Shown: positions 24,463 through 38,070, numbered from the stretch's first letter. The stretch: 64,000 nucleotides of DNA from Cephalopachus bancanus (GCA_027257055.1 JAPVLO010000074.1:1550001-1614000), one strand, 5' to 3'. Notes: generated from the sequence alone by a model not told the origin. A program made the numbers and translations.

Positions 24463-27400
24463 ATACACTTGATATTAAAAATACTTTTGGGGTAAATTGT
24501 TCATAACTGTAGATAGCAGCTGGACATGAAATCTTCTTTCTCATGTATCAAATTTATCAAGGACACACACACTCACACATACTTGCACACACATATATGC
24601 ACATACATAAACACTTACAATAGAGATCCATATAGACCTAAGTGGAATACTGCCATGTATTCCCAGACCAAGCTATATAATATTTCTCATTTTGTTTTTG
24701 TACCTGTAAAAATGCTACTTTAGGAAATATCTTGCAGTATTGTGGTGAAAATTAAATGAAACATTCTATGGAAAGTACACACTAAACACTGTGTAATAAC
24801 TTAAGTAAAACACAAATTGGAAATTAGCAAATATTTAAAAATATTAAGCTATTCTGCTTTCATTTTTATTGACATGTGAGAAAGGCTAATTTATCTCATT
24901 CAATTAGTGCCTCACTTCACTTATAAACCTGAATCCTAAAAAAAAAAAAAAAAAAAAATACAGTATTTTATAGCAATGGTAGATTTTTAAATTTTGAATT
25001 AAGTTTATAATGAGAGATGTTGGCACATTATCTTATGAAGAGTTTTCTGACAAGTAAATAATAAATAATTTATTAAATTTTTAAAAATTTTGCAATATCA
25101 TTACAATAATTTTTTTGTTTTGGTCAGCAAAGATATTTGGTTCCTGGGAAGATAACAGATGAAATAAACGTAACAAACCTGTAAAGCATGGTTAACCTTC
25201 TAGAACCTTTACTTGAACTAATAAACTGAATAAAATAATATAAAGATTTATATATATAAATTTATGTATATATTTAAAAACAAATATAAAACATAGTTTA
25301 TATTATACATAATAAATGTTAATATATTGTATATAATTACACATTTTAAATATATATTTAGCAATAAGCCTGAAGGTATTTTCATTGTTTAAATATATCA
25401 CCCATGGAATTCGTTGCAGTAAAATGAAGAAATCATTTGCTTAAAAAAGTTTTATCACCTATTATGACGAATTTTTGTGTTTCCAATGGAAAAATAAACA
25501 CGAGAAAAAACCACTTAGTACATTATTACATAATGAAAGCACTTTTTTATCAGCTAAATATAATTAGGCAGTGTGTTGTAGACCAATTTCTGAAGTACAA
25601 AGAAAGTCTGTGGCATCTCATATTTGACTTCATTTATTTGTTGACTGTTCATTTATTTGTTGACTTATTTTGTTGTTAACTTTGGTTTCATGTCAAAATC
25701 AATAATATTATGCCCAATTCAACCTTATTATTTCCAATGTAGCATTTGTACAGCAATTTAAAGAGATTATTGTTTTTAACATTAATATGTATATATAATA
25801 AAAGTATTTAAAAATATAAGACTTAAATTATTCCACATAACATTTTAGAATTCTCTGGACATATTATCAGATTGTTTCTACTGAAAACATAAAATCATTT
25901 TAATAATAAAAATGTGATAAATTAACAAATTTTTACTTAAATATCAAAGATTCAAAGCCAGATGTAGGTTTGAAGAAAAAAATCTCCTGTTTTTAAAACT
26001 CCTCAGACTATACTTGTAGTGTTTTAAAACTTCTAAAGTAACACAATTTAAAGATAAATTTCTAGATATATTAGGGCAGCCTTCCCCAAAATAAGCTATT
26101 ATGTAACCAATATATATCTTATAATCAGAAACAGAATGATTACATGAAATGAGGGCAAGTACTTCAGAAATGATCCACTGTGACTATTCACGAAGTCTTA
26201 GAGAAACATCAGGGCTTCAGGGGGTGACTTTATTTTCTTTTATCAATAATATACTAAGAGGTTGGCATGAATCGCTACATTATAAACTGCAGTGAGTTTA
26301 GATAATTAGGTTTTTTTGGGAGAATAAATGAGAAGTAAGTTTGAGTTTCAGCTTTCTCCTAAATCAAGAAATGCTATAATTGCTCCTAGTGTTTTAGCTG
26401 CTCTTATTTGTTACTTTGAGCTTCTGGTTCAGATGTTCTTTCTCCCAGTTACTTTTGTTACACATTATGAACCTTTTTTTTTTTGCAACATTTGATTGTA
26501 TATAATATGGTTATTCAAATGTATAGGTATAGCTGGAATGTCATCTTATTCAAATTTAATGTAACAAAATTTAGTTGCCATTATTTTTTATAGAAATTAT
26601 TTCTCTCTTTTGTTGTTCCTCAATATTTCCTAGAGTTTTATCCTAAAGAATCATGAAAAAGTATATAATTATATAATAGTTTAATGGTTACATTGTATAA
26701 TGTAGTATCATATATACTATATTACATAAACATACAGATAATACATAACATTGCACAACATATTAAAATATTAGGACTATTATAATAACATGGCAAGGTT
26801 GAGAATAAACATGTCATTCTAATAAATGTTAGTGGGCTTAAAATACATATTAAAAACATCTTCAATGTGGCTTACAAAACAAAATTTGTAACAGTGTTTT
26901 TTTCTGAAAGGCTAAAGAGTAAAGGGATTAGCACATTCTAGCAGGCATGGGGGAAAAATAAAAGAGGTTCTTCTATCAGAAAAAGTGAAATTCAAGCTCA
27001 AAGGCATTGGTCATGACAAAAAACAACTTTTAAACCACAGGCCCCCCCCAGAAATATAATGCCCATTAATATTTGTGTACTAATTAACAAACAAAAAAAC
27101 CACTTTTGTGAAGTAAAAACTATGAAATATGCAAGGAGACACAGAGAAACAAATAATAATAGGATACTTTACAGTGTGCTCATTATAAGACAGATCAAGT
27201 GGACAAAAATAGAAAGATGGAAAATCTAAACAACACAATCAATAAGGTAAATTTTAATGACTTGCTGTATATGAAACTTTATTTTTAATAATAGAAAATG
27301 CACATTCTTATCAAGGATTCATAAAACATTCAACGCGTAGTTTTAACCCTAAAAGATTCAAAGCATAGATTCAACATCTGGAGATCTGTCAATATAAACC

Positions 27401-28850
27401 TATGTACAACCAAGAGATGATTGTAATCATTTAAATTAAAAACAACAACAACAAAAACAAAACAAGGTTTTGATTTTTTTCCTGCACTTCCTTCCACCTC
27501 TTCAACCAAAAGCAGCTGAGTGGTGGATGAGGAGAATTGAAAAAGTAATAGCATGACTTTTGAGTTGCATATTAAACCTTAGCTAGGGGGAAGTTGAGAT
27601 AGCTAAAATGTTAAACTAAGGTAGACTGAGCTAGTGTTTTATAATACTTAAAGTGATTGGAAATTTATAGACTGTGCATGAAATCAATTATATATATCTA
27701 AGATACAGGAGAGGAAAAATTCTCAATGATGTGTCAAAAAAGTTATTTGAGAAAAAAATTTTAAATGACGTATATTTTTCACTGAATTTAGAATATTTTG
27801 TAAACTAGTTATACCTTTAGATGTTTCAAATAAAAAAGTAGAAATATAATTTTAATTTTGGTAAGAAAATCTTAGTTGTAGTTTGGTAAAGGATAATAAT
27901 TTGAAAGTTCAAATTGAAAACAAATCTGAAATCTGCTGTGATAGTACATATATACTAGAGACAATCAGGTTCTGAACTAAAGAATAAAATACATGCAGTA
28001 TGAAAATAACCTCTTATTTACATATCTGTCTTATAGGATACATATGTAAGAAGTAACACTGACCACAAATTGAGAGAATATTTACAATTAGTGAGAAATT
28101 TTTTTAAAAAATTCTTATTTAGGTAACTTAGTGCATGGTGGTACAACTGCTTTTGTATCGGTGAAGTTCAAGGTAGCTGGGTCTCATCTAGGGAAAGATA
28201 TTAAGGAGTTGGTTATATATGTCTGCATGCTGGGGAAAGTGTTATTCTGAAAATAAAGGTGAAGGTCCTATAATTTCATAGGTCATAATGAAATGTGTGA
28301 CCTTGATTAATTCACATAGACAGTATATACTAGAAGTACAAGAGAGAGCCAAGAAAATAATTCAAACAATGGTAAGCATTCAATGTGTAGCAGTGATCTA
28401 TTGAATTTTGAATAAGATAAATGAACACTCTTTTGTCTCCAAAGAAGTCCTTCATATTATACCAACAAATATATGGTAATAATTGCTTTATTTTCTCATT
28501 TTGACATTTGTTTTGGTAGCATATTTTTTCTTTACATTTACTTTAAATATCCTTTACAATTTTCCACTGAAGTGTCTTTACAAAATAATGTTGTTGTCTT
28601 GTGTATTTTGAACTCGATGCTCTTTGTGACTATAATTTCATTGTACTTTTTGCATTTTATGTTCTTCCTCCAATAATGAAAAATATATCTACACTATATT
28701 TGGGGAACCAGTAAAACACATATTTAAATATTTTTGACTTGAAGGTTTTGGGTTTTACTGTTTACATTGTAATTCATGTAATTGAACATCTTCTTAAGGC
28801 CAGACACTAAACTGGAAGTTATCTATTTCTTAATATGAAAGTAAGTAGAG
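24463..28850. other. AT-rich unique sequence with simple tracts
   Basis: 4.4 kb without a recognised gene or dispersed repeat. It holds a CA-rich patch (24,543-24,612), an A19-20 run (24,939-24,958), a TATA-rich patch (25,236-25,365) and an AAC-type tract (27,441-27,462). Confidence 0.5.
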
Positions 28851-29230
28851 TTACTTGTAAATCCTGAGTGTTAGGACTTTGTCAGACGAGTAATTTGCAA
28901 TTGTTTCCTATTTTGTGAATTGCCTCTAGTCTCTTGATGGTTTCTTTCACTATGGAAAAGCTTTTACGTTTGATGAGGTCCCCCTTATCTATCTTGGTTT
29001 TTGTAGCATTTGCTTTTGGGGACATGGTCATGAATTTATTGCCTAATCCAGAAGTTTGTTTCCTATGGTTTCTTCTAGGAATCTTATAGTTTCAGTTTTT
29101 ACACTTAGGTCCTTGATCCATTTTGAATTGATTTTTGTATATGGTAATAGGTAGGAATTAAGATATATTCATCTACATGTGGTCAGCCAGTTTTCCCAGC
29201 ACCATTTGCTAAACATAGTAATTAAGTGAA
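28851..29230 (-). mobile_element. Inverted 5' segment of a twin-primed L1
   Basis: Reverse-complement ORF2 from 'ttacttgtaaatcctgagtg' (left end) to 'ttttcccagcaccatttgct' near the junction. Its left edge abuts the TSD at 28,837-28,849. Confidence 0.85.
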
Positions 29231-30109
29231 AGGAAAAAAAATTAAAAAGTGGGCAAAGGATATGAACAGACACTTCTCAAAAGATGACAAGCATCAGACA
29301 CATGAAAAAAATGCTCAGAATCTCTAATCATCAGAATAATTCAAATCAAAACTACATTGTGATACCATCTAACTCTAGTAAGGATGGCTATCATTAGTAA
29401 GTCAAAAAAGCAACAGATACTGGTGATGCTGTGGAGAAAAAGGAACACTTCTACACTGTTGATATGAATGTAAACTAGTTCAACCTTTATGAAAAGCTGT
29501 GTGGTGATTTCTAAAAGAACTAAAAATTGATCTTCTATATAATCCAGCAGGATCGTAACTTTTGGGAATATACCCAGGGTAACATAAATCACTCTACAGA
29601 AACAAAACAAAACAAGCAAACAAACAAAAAACTGTATACGCATGTTTATTGCTGCACTAATCACAATTGCAAAAACACGGAACCAAGTCTGTTGCCCATC
29701 AAAAGTGACCTGGATAAAGATAATGTGGTACATATACACAAGGGAGTATTATGAAGTGATAAAGTAATATGAAGTGATAAAGAAAAACAAAATTATGGCA
29801 TACGCAGTATCTTGGATACATTTAGAGACCATTGTATTAAGTGATTTATCACAGAAACAAAGAACACTGCATGTACTCTCTCAAAAGTAGTAACTGGGAA
29901 CTGTTTGAGGCAGGAGGGAGAGAGAATGGTGGGAGACGTGTGACAGTACAAAGGATGCCTGGTCCACTACCACGGGGAGTGAGGGCCAGCTAGAAGCCCA
30001 AACTTCAGCCTCATGCTGCCTACTTATTGTAGTAAATCTTCATGTGTGCTCCGCAAGTCTACAATGAATACATAAATTAAATTTCAAAAAAAAAGAAGAA
30101 AAAGAAAAA
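29231..30109 (+). mobile_element. L1 3' segment (ORF2 end and 3'UTR), main part of the twin-primed copy
   Basis: Sense ORF2 starts at 'aaaaagtgggcaaagg' (29,243), directly downstream in L1 coordinates of the inverted piece's left end. It runs through the last ~600 bases of ORF2 into a 3'UTR and ends in an A-rich tail. The TSD is 'gaaagtaagtaga' (28,837-28,849) and 'gaaagtaagcaga' (30,110-30,122), one difference. The frame is degraded, with an inserted CAAA-repeat stretch at 29,601-29,630. Confidence 0.88.
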
Positions 30110-30122
30110 GAAAGTAAGCAGA

Positions 30123-30677
30123 AAACATAATTTTAAATAAGTCAAGAGAGTTCTGGGAATAAAAAGAAAGTTAAATTTCTATGAACAAGGAAGTCACATT
30201 TTGGAAAATAAGAAGACAATATAAAAACTAAACTACTTTTCAGTGATTACTTTATTTGGTCCATGAAAATCTAAACATTTATGGGTGTCTTGATAGCTAG
30301 TTGAATTAATGTGCCATATTATATACAGAAGTCTAGTTTCAAATATCGTGCATCATACAGAAAATATAAAAAACACAAATTATTATACTTTATTTCTTTT
30401 TCTTGGTGTGGAGGACAATGAGGCTGTAGTATGGAGTAGTTACCAATAATTTAGAAAATGTTTTCAAATAAAAATAAATTTCTGCTAGGTTTTTGGAGTT
30501 TTACAGAAATTTTCCTTGCCTCTGTTGAATACGTCTGGAAGCCAAAGAATTAAAGTGTTCTGGGCAGTATTCTAGGCAAAAAAAAAAAAAGTGTTCTAGA
30601 CAGAAAAAAAGTGGATTCCTGCCTTTAGGATTAACTACAATCTAAAAGTGTTTGTTTATTTTACGCTTTTAATAAAA
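30123..30677. other. AT-rich unique sequence
   Basis: No gene. 'gtgttctgggcag' and 'gtgttctagacag' at 30,558 and 30,591 form a small local duplication around an A-run. Confidence 0.5.
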
Positions 30678-31126
30678 GATACCTGCACACATATGTTTAT
30701 TGAAGCACTATTCACACTATCAAAAACATGGAACCAACCATGCTGCCCATCAAAATTGAACTGAAAAAAATGTGGTACATATACATAATGGAATATTACA
30801 CAGCCATAAAGGACAAACATATGGACTCTGCAGCAACTTGAATGGATTTAGAGTCTATAATACTCAGTGGTCTATCACAGAAACAATAAACTGAGTACCA
30901 CATAATTTCACTCATAAGCAGACCCTGAACACTGATCATACTATAAGAAAGGAATTGGCAGTAGTGGGACACTGCCAGGGAAGGGGGGGTGCCCATAACA
31001 TCAATAAGGGTATGTGATCTCAAATCAGGTGAAGTGGAGTGACCCCTGTGCTATGTATACACTGTGTGGTACCCAGATTTATTTATGACATTAACTATTT
31101 GCATAATATCCCAAAGTTACACTCCA
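30678..31126 (+). mobile_element. 5'-truncated L1 3' end
   Basis: Sense ORF2 C-terminus from 'gatacctgcacacatatgtt' through 'cataatggaatattacacag' to the 3'UTR, with one G-rich unit (30,956-30,988) and a diverged terminus. About 450 bp. No clear TSD. Confidence 0.85.
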
Positions 31127-32044
31127 TTAGAATTTAGAAGGCAAAATACTATCTAGTTCTGTCCACAAGCTCCTTCATTAACTTCCAGACCAATAGAGAA
31201 AAATGGAGATGCAAGGTGGAGCTTTATTTTGCCTTGTTTTCCTTTATTTATCTCAAGAACAAGTGGGAGGTATAGATATTTACATATATGCAAATTATAA
31301 TATATATAATTGCCGATAAATACATTATAAATATATGTAGTGTGTATATTTTTGTAGTATTTATTTTCATATTTATATACACACTACAGATAAGCCCTGA
31401 TTTTAGCTAATTTTCTCTCTTTTCATATTCTTTCACTGTTTCTAGTAATCACTAAGAAAAATAGACACATGAATAAACTACAAGGGAATTAAGTACTTAG
31501 GTAGCACTCAAGTACCAAGTACAAGAGAACTGGGAAATTATAAGAAGACAGACTAGAAAATGAAATCAGATTATATTTGAAGAGTGGTGTTTGACAAGCA
31601 CAAAAGTTTGTACTTAATGCTGCAAGTCACTGAAATGTAAGTAGTTTGCACTTGGTTAATTTCATATTGTGGAAAGTATGAGGAATATATTAAATTGGAG
31701 ATGGAAAATTTAACCTATGTTTTACATAAATTAATCGCTTAAAAGCAGGCAAATCACATATATGAAAATCTGAATGGTCAAGAGAAACTTGCATTGTTTT
31801 TTATAAACAGAAGAGCCAAGCATTCGTGTGTAACTACAAATAACAATTTGCCTTATAATTTTAACACACAAGTAAAAGTTAGCAGGGTTTGTTACTATTT
31901 GAGTTTTTAATTGAAAGCCAAAGTTATTACTTCTAGTAAAATAAACTTACACTAGCCTCAAAAATCTAAATGGTATATACCTCACTTGGACAAATCTTTG
32001 GTAAGTGGTCTGAATTATCCTGGAGCCCTAAGAAGAAAAGCCAG
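31127..32044. other. AT-rich unique sequence with a short inverted repeat
   Basis: No gene. The arms 'gtagtgtgtata' (31,337-31,348) and 'tatacacactac' (31,376-31,387) are exact reverse complements. Confidence 0.55.
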
Positions 32045-32059
32045 CACAGTTTGCATTTT

Positions 32060-32361
32060 TTTCTTTTTCTTTCTTTTTTTTTTTTTTTAAGTTGGAGTCT
32101 CACTCTGTTGCCCAGACTGGAGTGCAGTGGCCGCTTCTGGCCACCGCAGCCTCGACCTGCTGGGCTCCGGCGATCCTTCCGCCTCGGCCTTCCAAGTAGC
32201 CGGAATTACAGGCATGCACTACCATGCCCGGCTGATTTTTTGATTTATTGTAGAGATGAGGTCTCGCTGCCCAGGCGGGTCTCGAACCCGCGGGCTCAGG
32301 CAATCCACTCACCTCAGCCTCCCAAAGGCGCGGGATTACAGGCTGAGCCACCGAGCCGGCT
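32060..32361 (-). mobile_element. Alu, antisense, 15-bp TSD
   Basis: Poly-T/TTTC tract then 'gttggagtctcactctgttg' to 'ccaccgagccggc'. The identical flanks 'cacagtttgcatttt' lie at 32,045-32,059 and 32,362-32,376. The intact T-arm-like B box is at 32,275-32,291. Frames over it on both strands are Alu artefacts. Confidence 0.97.
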
Positions 32362-32376
32362 CACAGTTTGCATTTT

Positions 32377-33500
32377 ACTAGTAATATGGCACAGGAACTA
32401 ACACGGCGTTCAAAAGAACTATTAAGATGATTGGGGAGTTAACTATGTGCCTGAGTGCCATATACTTGAAATATCTTTTCCTTCAAGTGGACTGTGGCAC
32501 TACACTGGGTTTCTAACACAGTTGAAATAGTCTGTCAGTTCTTTAACTTTAAACTGCCCCATCACTTTTGCTTAAATTAATGAGAAAAGTTCACTTGAAA
32601 GTGAGCTGGGCTTAAAATTTTGATCCGACAAGATGCTTTTCTATGCAGTGGATTTTGGATTAGCTGATTTACAGTCTTAAATTTTCAGCTACATTTTCTA
32701 AAAAAAAGCAATATTTTCAATGGAATATTGTTAAATGAAGCCAGAAAATGACTGTATGAACCTGCATAATTTTGATTCTCCTAAAACATCCTTCAAAGAG
32801 TTACCAAATTGACCGTCCCACTCATTTGTAGAATTTTATTTTTGGGGGGAGAGTAGAAATTGGATTTTTCTACATTGATATGTGTTAGTAATGGAAACTT
32901 ATTTGTAAGTTAGTAATCAGAGTTACTCATTATTAAAAATGTAAAATTGTTTTCTCAAATGATTTAAGTATTAGTTTACTATAGTGTATAGAATGTCTTA
33001 CCTTTCAAAGTTCGAATGTTTAAAATATATATTGTATATATTAAATATATATGAAACATATGTAAGTAAATTCATCAGTAAGGGAATGGTCAAATAAATT
33101 ATAGCACATTCATTCCGTAGAGACCTATGTGAATATATTCAAGATGCAATCCAACTTTTTTAGTTTGAAAGATGCTCACTGCATATTGCTATAAGAAAAC
33201 ACGACAAGATGTAGTCTAGTATTATGGTATAGTTTAATAGCTAACAAAATTGTTAACATTAATTAGGAGTATATTAATGTAGCATTGTATCAATATTTGT
33301 TATGTCAAGGAAAAAGTCACTCCATATATTCAAATAACTAGTTTTAGATATCAGTATCTCTTTTAATACAGAGGAAAGAAATCATTCAAATGGCTGGGGG
33401 AGCAAAGGTCAGTGAAGTATCTCTGCATCACTAGACTGAGTGGTTCTCAAGAGTTTACCTGAAATGAACAATTGCTCAAGAACAACTCTTCACCAATATT
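32377..33500. other. AT-rich unique sequence
   Basis: Nothing recognised. Confidence 0.5.
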
Positions 33501-34900
33501 CTGAGTCTGCAAAAGCAGGGAAGCCAGAAAGTGCATCTCTAAAGTGATCTGAATTTCACTTATGCTGTTTGACCATATATATGTAATTGTCTCCAGAAAA
33601 TAATCCCTTCTCTTCTATCAAGCCTCTTGGATGTGGCTCCAATTGTCAGAGTTTAACCTATACCCAGGTGTATAACCCATTGCTTCATTCATAAAGGGTC
33701 TGTGAAATTAATTATCAAGCCCTACCTGAATTAAGGTGCTATAAAATTATATTAATTTTACCATTGGACATAGAAATACTCAAAGGCACTCAGAAAATTC
33801 TATGATTTCAATGTACTCCTCCTTGTAAACCTCACAGGGTAGCAGTGCCCTATTTTACCTAAATAAATTGTATTAATCAACCCAGTCAGCAGTATTTTCT
33901 CTGACTGGGACAAAGAGACAATGGTTACCATGAAAACACTCTCAACTTCCGACAGAGTGGAAATTTATGATATTCCTTACAGAACTTTGGGCACTAAATA
34001 ACTAATTCAGCAAAGTCAAAATTACTGAAATCGAATGACAAAATTGTGTAAGTGTATTAGTATTAGGGTCAATAATAACAAAGTCATTCTTATGTTTATC
34101 CCTTGATTCATAGACACATGAACTCTAGCAACAAAAGTGTGGTCACTTGTTCTGCATATACATAACAACATGTAGAAAAGGACCTAGACCCCACAAAGTG
34201 TAGTCACATAGCTAGTACCATTATTAAATTTGGAATAAGCCATTCCAATCTTAGTCAGAACAGATGCTTCAACATGATAGATAGATAACAAGATCAGTGA
34301 ATGCCATAGGCACAAGAAAATTCTTTTCTTTTGATATGAAGAGTTCCTACTTAGAAGCAATGCTATGTGGAATATCAAAAGAATGAGTACTATATTTTTA
34401 AGTTGAATGTTGACACTAGCCAATGTAAATCAGTATAAATAAAAAGGAATTTCATTGAAGAAAATCACTGCTCTGGCCATAAAGAATACATTATAATCCA
34501 CATGGCCCCAGGTGCTTGGCTATTCCTTTGGTAATACCACCATTTGGAAAGCTCAGCTTTTGTTACCACTGTTGTCCAGATGGGAACCCAGCAGGAATCA
34601 AGGCTTGATAAGGTTTAGTTGATCTTGCTAAGCCCATGCACAATCTCCACAAAGAAGCCATTACCTTTTTCTTCATTGCCCATTGAATATTCCTGCATAG
34701 CTGGCAAATCTGACTAATGGTCATGACCAATTGATCTATTTATCCAGACTTATTCAGAATTTGGGGCACTAAAATAACAAATTCAGCATAGCCAAAATTA
34801 TAGTTGATGTCTTTGGGTGAACATTTATATGACACTCAAATAAAGCACATTCTGTGCTCATTGTCTTTGGGACAACACCACATGTCTTTATTGTTCTTGA
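33501..34900. repeat. Possible degraded LTR-element interior with a direct repeat
   Basis: This ~1.4 kb is more GC-balanced than its surroundings and looks, on texture only, like an old ERV interior. The pair 'actttgggcactaaataa' (33,984) and 'atttggggcactaaaataa' (34,755) extends over ~45 bases with few changes, 770 bases apart. No pol or gag motif was recognised, so the family is a guess. Confidence 0.25.
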
Positions 34901-35589
34901 TTCATAATTTTTGGACATTTTTCCTGGCAAATCTCTCTCCCAACAAACCTCAAACTCTTTTCATTTAGAAGGGCTTTAGCCCTCAATGCCCTTTTAATCC
35001 TGCACACAAATTTTAAAATAATCTTATCAAGTTGTAAAAACTCAGGATTGTTATTTCTTCTTTAAGAGTTTTACTAGTAAATATTTAAGTTTATTTATGT
35101 ATATTTATTTCTAGATATTGATTTTCTCTGATTCTATTGTAAAATATGTCTGATTTTGTTTTCTGAGTACTTTTCTTTTCCTTCTTATTACTATATAGTC
35201 CACCCATCTTTGTAGTTACTTCTTTAGGTGAATGCTCTTCCACTTATGCAAATTTGTGTGTGCCATCTATTTCCTGTTGCTTTCACAACAAACACGTGAA
35301 ATTAACATATTGTTAGGTTTCCTCTTTGGTAAGGCTACAAATTTCATTTATTCTTTAAAAAATATTAAATCATCCATTTATCGCTGGCATAAAAATATAT
35401 TTTATATATTATCTAGTATATAGCTTTGACTTGATTTGCTATTATTCCAGCAAGCAGCAGCACTCACCCTGTGGTCCCAGGATTGAATTAATTATGCATT
35501 AATTACTAGTTCATAGATCATCCTCCGCCAGCAGGGGAAGCTCACCCCTGTATCCTTAGACTCCAGTACAGTGGCTTGCACAAAGGAGA
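34901..35589. other. AT-rich unique sequence
   Basis: No gene. 'ccgccagcaggggaag' at 35,525-35,540 weakly resembles a CTCF site but lacks the last core bases. Confidence 0.45.
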
Positions 35590-35925
35590 CGACAACCTAT
35601 TCAATTTATTTTGCTAGTATTTTGTTCAGAATTGTGTATCTATACTTATAAATATGACCCAGACTTAAATATTTTTTGCAATGTAATTGGCTACTTTTAC
35701 CTTTAAGTTTAAGCTACTCTTATGAAATGATATATTTCTTCTTTATATATTGTTAAGAATAGTAAAAATAAAAATAGAGATTTATTTTTTCTAAGCTTTA
35801 TAGAACTTGTCTATAAAAATTAACTGGGTTTTTTAAATTTGAGGGATAATATATTTAATAATATTTTAATTTATTTAATAGTCATTGTATTATTGAATTT
35901 TTAAATATCTTCCTGAATCTGTTCT

Positions 35926-35928
<3 letters not shown>

Positions 35929-35964
<36 letters not shown>
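35929..35964. repeat. (TG)n microsatellite
   Basis: About 17 uninterrupted TG units within the old L1. Confidence 0.97.
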
Positions 35965-35965
<1 letters not shown>

Positions 35966-36061
35966 CATATTCTTTTTCTAGCTCAGTTTTATTTGGTTTC
36001 AGTTTTCAATTTGTTAGTGTAGCTATTCATAATATTCCCTTAACTTTGTGTTCTCTATTTT

Positions 36062-36347
36062 TTTTTTGTTTTTTGAGTTGGAGTCTCACTCTGTCGCCCA
36101 GACTGGAGTGCAGTGGCCACTTCCGGCCACCGCAGCCTCGACCTGCTGGGCTCCGGCGATCCTTCCGCCTCAGCCTTCCAAGTGGCTGGAATTACAGGCA
36201 TGCGCTACCATGCCCGGCTGATTTTTTGATTTATTGTAGAGATGAGGTCTCGCTGCCCAGGCGGGTCTCGAACCCGCGGGCTCAGGCAATCCACTCACTT
36301 CAGCCTCCCAAAGGGGCGGGATTACAGGCTGAGCCACCGAGCCCGGC
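36062..36347 (-). mobile_element. Alu, antisense, 15-bp TSD, nested in old L1
   Basis: 'gagttggagtctcactctgt' to 'gagccaccgagcccggc'. The flanks 'tgtgttctctatttt' lie at 36,047-36,061 and 36,348-36,362. The long frame over it (35,932-36,480) is repeat, Alu and L1 fused, not a gene. Confidence 0.97.
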
Positions 36348-37090
36348 TGTGTTCTCTATTTTATCTGTAATTATGTTTTCATTTTTAATCATGACATTGT
36401 TCATTTGTGTTTCCTCTCTTTTCTTGTTTCTTGATCAGTATTTTCAAATGTTTATCTCTTTTGCTAATATTTTCAAATAACCAATATTTGGTTTTGCTGG
36501 CAATCTTCATTAACCTTTCTTTTTATCTCCTTAATGTCTGCTCTCATATTAGTTCTCTCTTTTTCCAGTGTTTATGGAATTTTTTGTTGTACGTTTTCTG
36601 ATCTCTAGAAAAGGAACATAATATATTACTTGTTAGTATTTTTGTAATGTGATAATTTAAGGCTATAAATTGCTCTTCAATATGATTTTGCTGAATTCCA
36701 CAAATTTTACATAGAATATTTTCATTATTATTCAGTTATTTTTATGATGCAATTTAAATTTTATTTTATGTGAATAAGTTTTTAAATTTATATTTTATCT
36801 TGTAACTTCCCTGTACACTAAAAACATGTGTATTTTCCATTTTTTAGATGGAGATTTCTGGATTTTTTTTGAATTAAATCTTTTAACTATGTCTTTTATA
36901 TAACATTCTCCTTGATTTTTCTGTTCTTGATTATTACTAATCAAGATAATGCTTTAAATACACTAAAGTATAAATTTTATTATGAAGTTTTATTAATACA
37001 ATTGTTTAAATTTGGTACAACTAGTAAATCTGTATATCCTTTACAATATTTTGTTTCTTAAAATATTTTAATTGCTATTAGCACAGCTAT

Positions 37091-38070
37091 ACTATAAATA
37101 GTACTTTTTCCCCAGTAGAGACGTTTTCTTTTCATCAAAAATCTAGGGCATGGATTGATAATTTCAATGTAATTAGGAATTGTGCTGGTCAAGGCTGAGT
37201 CGTAGCCTTGTTTTCAGTTCAACTCTTTTTTTTAATGTCTCGAGGTTGAGATTTGGACCAATTATTAATAATCTTTTTAATTAGCAGGAATTCAGACTCG
37301 GGAGTTTAAAAACAAAATTTTCTAATTTTCTAATAAAACATTAACTTTCTTAAAAATCATAGCCATGATTAGCCAATAGTTTGAAATCCACTGAAGTGAT
37401 TAATGACAGCATCTCCCCAGTACCGAGTTCTCACCACTGCAAATTCAATCATGAGCACTTAATGTTCAGTGCAGACTGATACAACTGAAGGTCAGTTGGC
37501 AAAAGCCTCACTGCAGTACGCCAGGTTCTAAAATTCAGTCATTCAGCAGCCACAAATTCGGCAACCTTTCCCAAATCAATCTGTAAAACATTTCATTATA
37601 AAACAACAAAAAAACTTTGAAACTCCCAACTCCATAATTCCTTAAATCCCTGCTTTTCTCTGTCATGAGTTGTGCCTAATGTTTATAGCATACCTTGCTT
37701 AAGTAAAACATAAATTCATTTTTTATATCTTTTTCTTAATTAGTTGATGTCTCTTCTTACATTGTACTCACTAAACACTAAGAGAATCCAGATATTCCTC
37801 TCTCTGCAGGCCTTAACTAATCTTCTGCCATGCACTTTGCCAAAGACTTTGGGGAAATAATGGTGGATAGAGAGACTGTCTGCATGAAGGGGACTTCCAC
37901 AGATGTACAGAATAGTAGTGCAACTTTTGAAAGCTCCCTGGTTTCTTTTTTACATCATCAAAGACCTTTTGTATATGCCAGACCTAGTCCTGTGTCCACC
38001 TATACCCAAATTTGGCAATTAGGTGAAGTGATGTAAGTGAATATTCGTTTCTGTTCTTCTAAGAGGGGCT
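37091..38070. other. Unique sequence
   Basis: No gene recognised; 37,400-37,560 is less AT-rich but matches nothing I know. Confidence 0.5.

Larger units (their letters stand above)
35590..37090 (-). mobile_element. Ancient L1 (L1M-type) ORF2 remnant, antisense, with nested Alu
   Basis: Reverse-complement ORF2 landmarks of old L1: 'tgctagtattttgttcagaa', 'tcctgaatctgttctgattg', 'ctcttttgctaatattttca', 'ccaatatttggttttgctgg', 'tctgctctcatattagttc'. It is strongly diverged with no frame. A (TG)n tract and an Alu interrupt it. The right boundary is approximate. Confidence 0.6.

Noticed and set aside
35525..35540. Second CTCF-like motif 'ccgccagcaggggaag'
   Set aside because: The last core positions (GGCGC) are not met; too weak to list as a site.
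35932..36480. A long open frame (182 codons) with Cys/Val and Alu-like peptide
   Set aside because: It is a TG microsatellite, an antisense Alu and old L1 text fused in one frame; no independent coding evidence.
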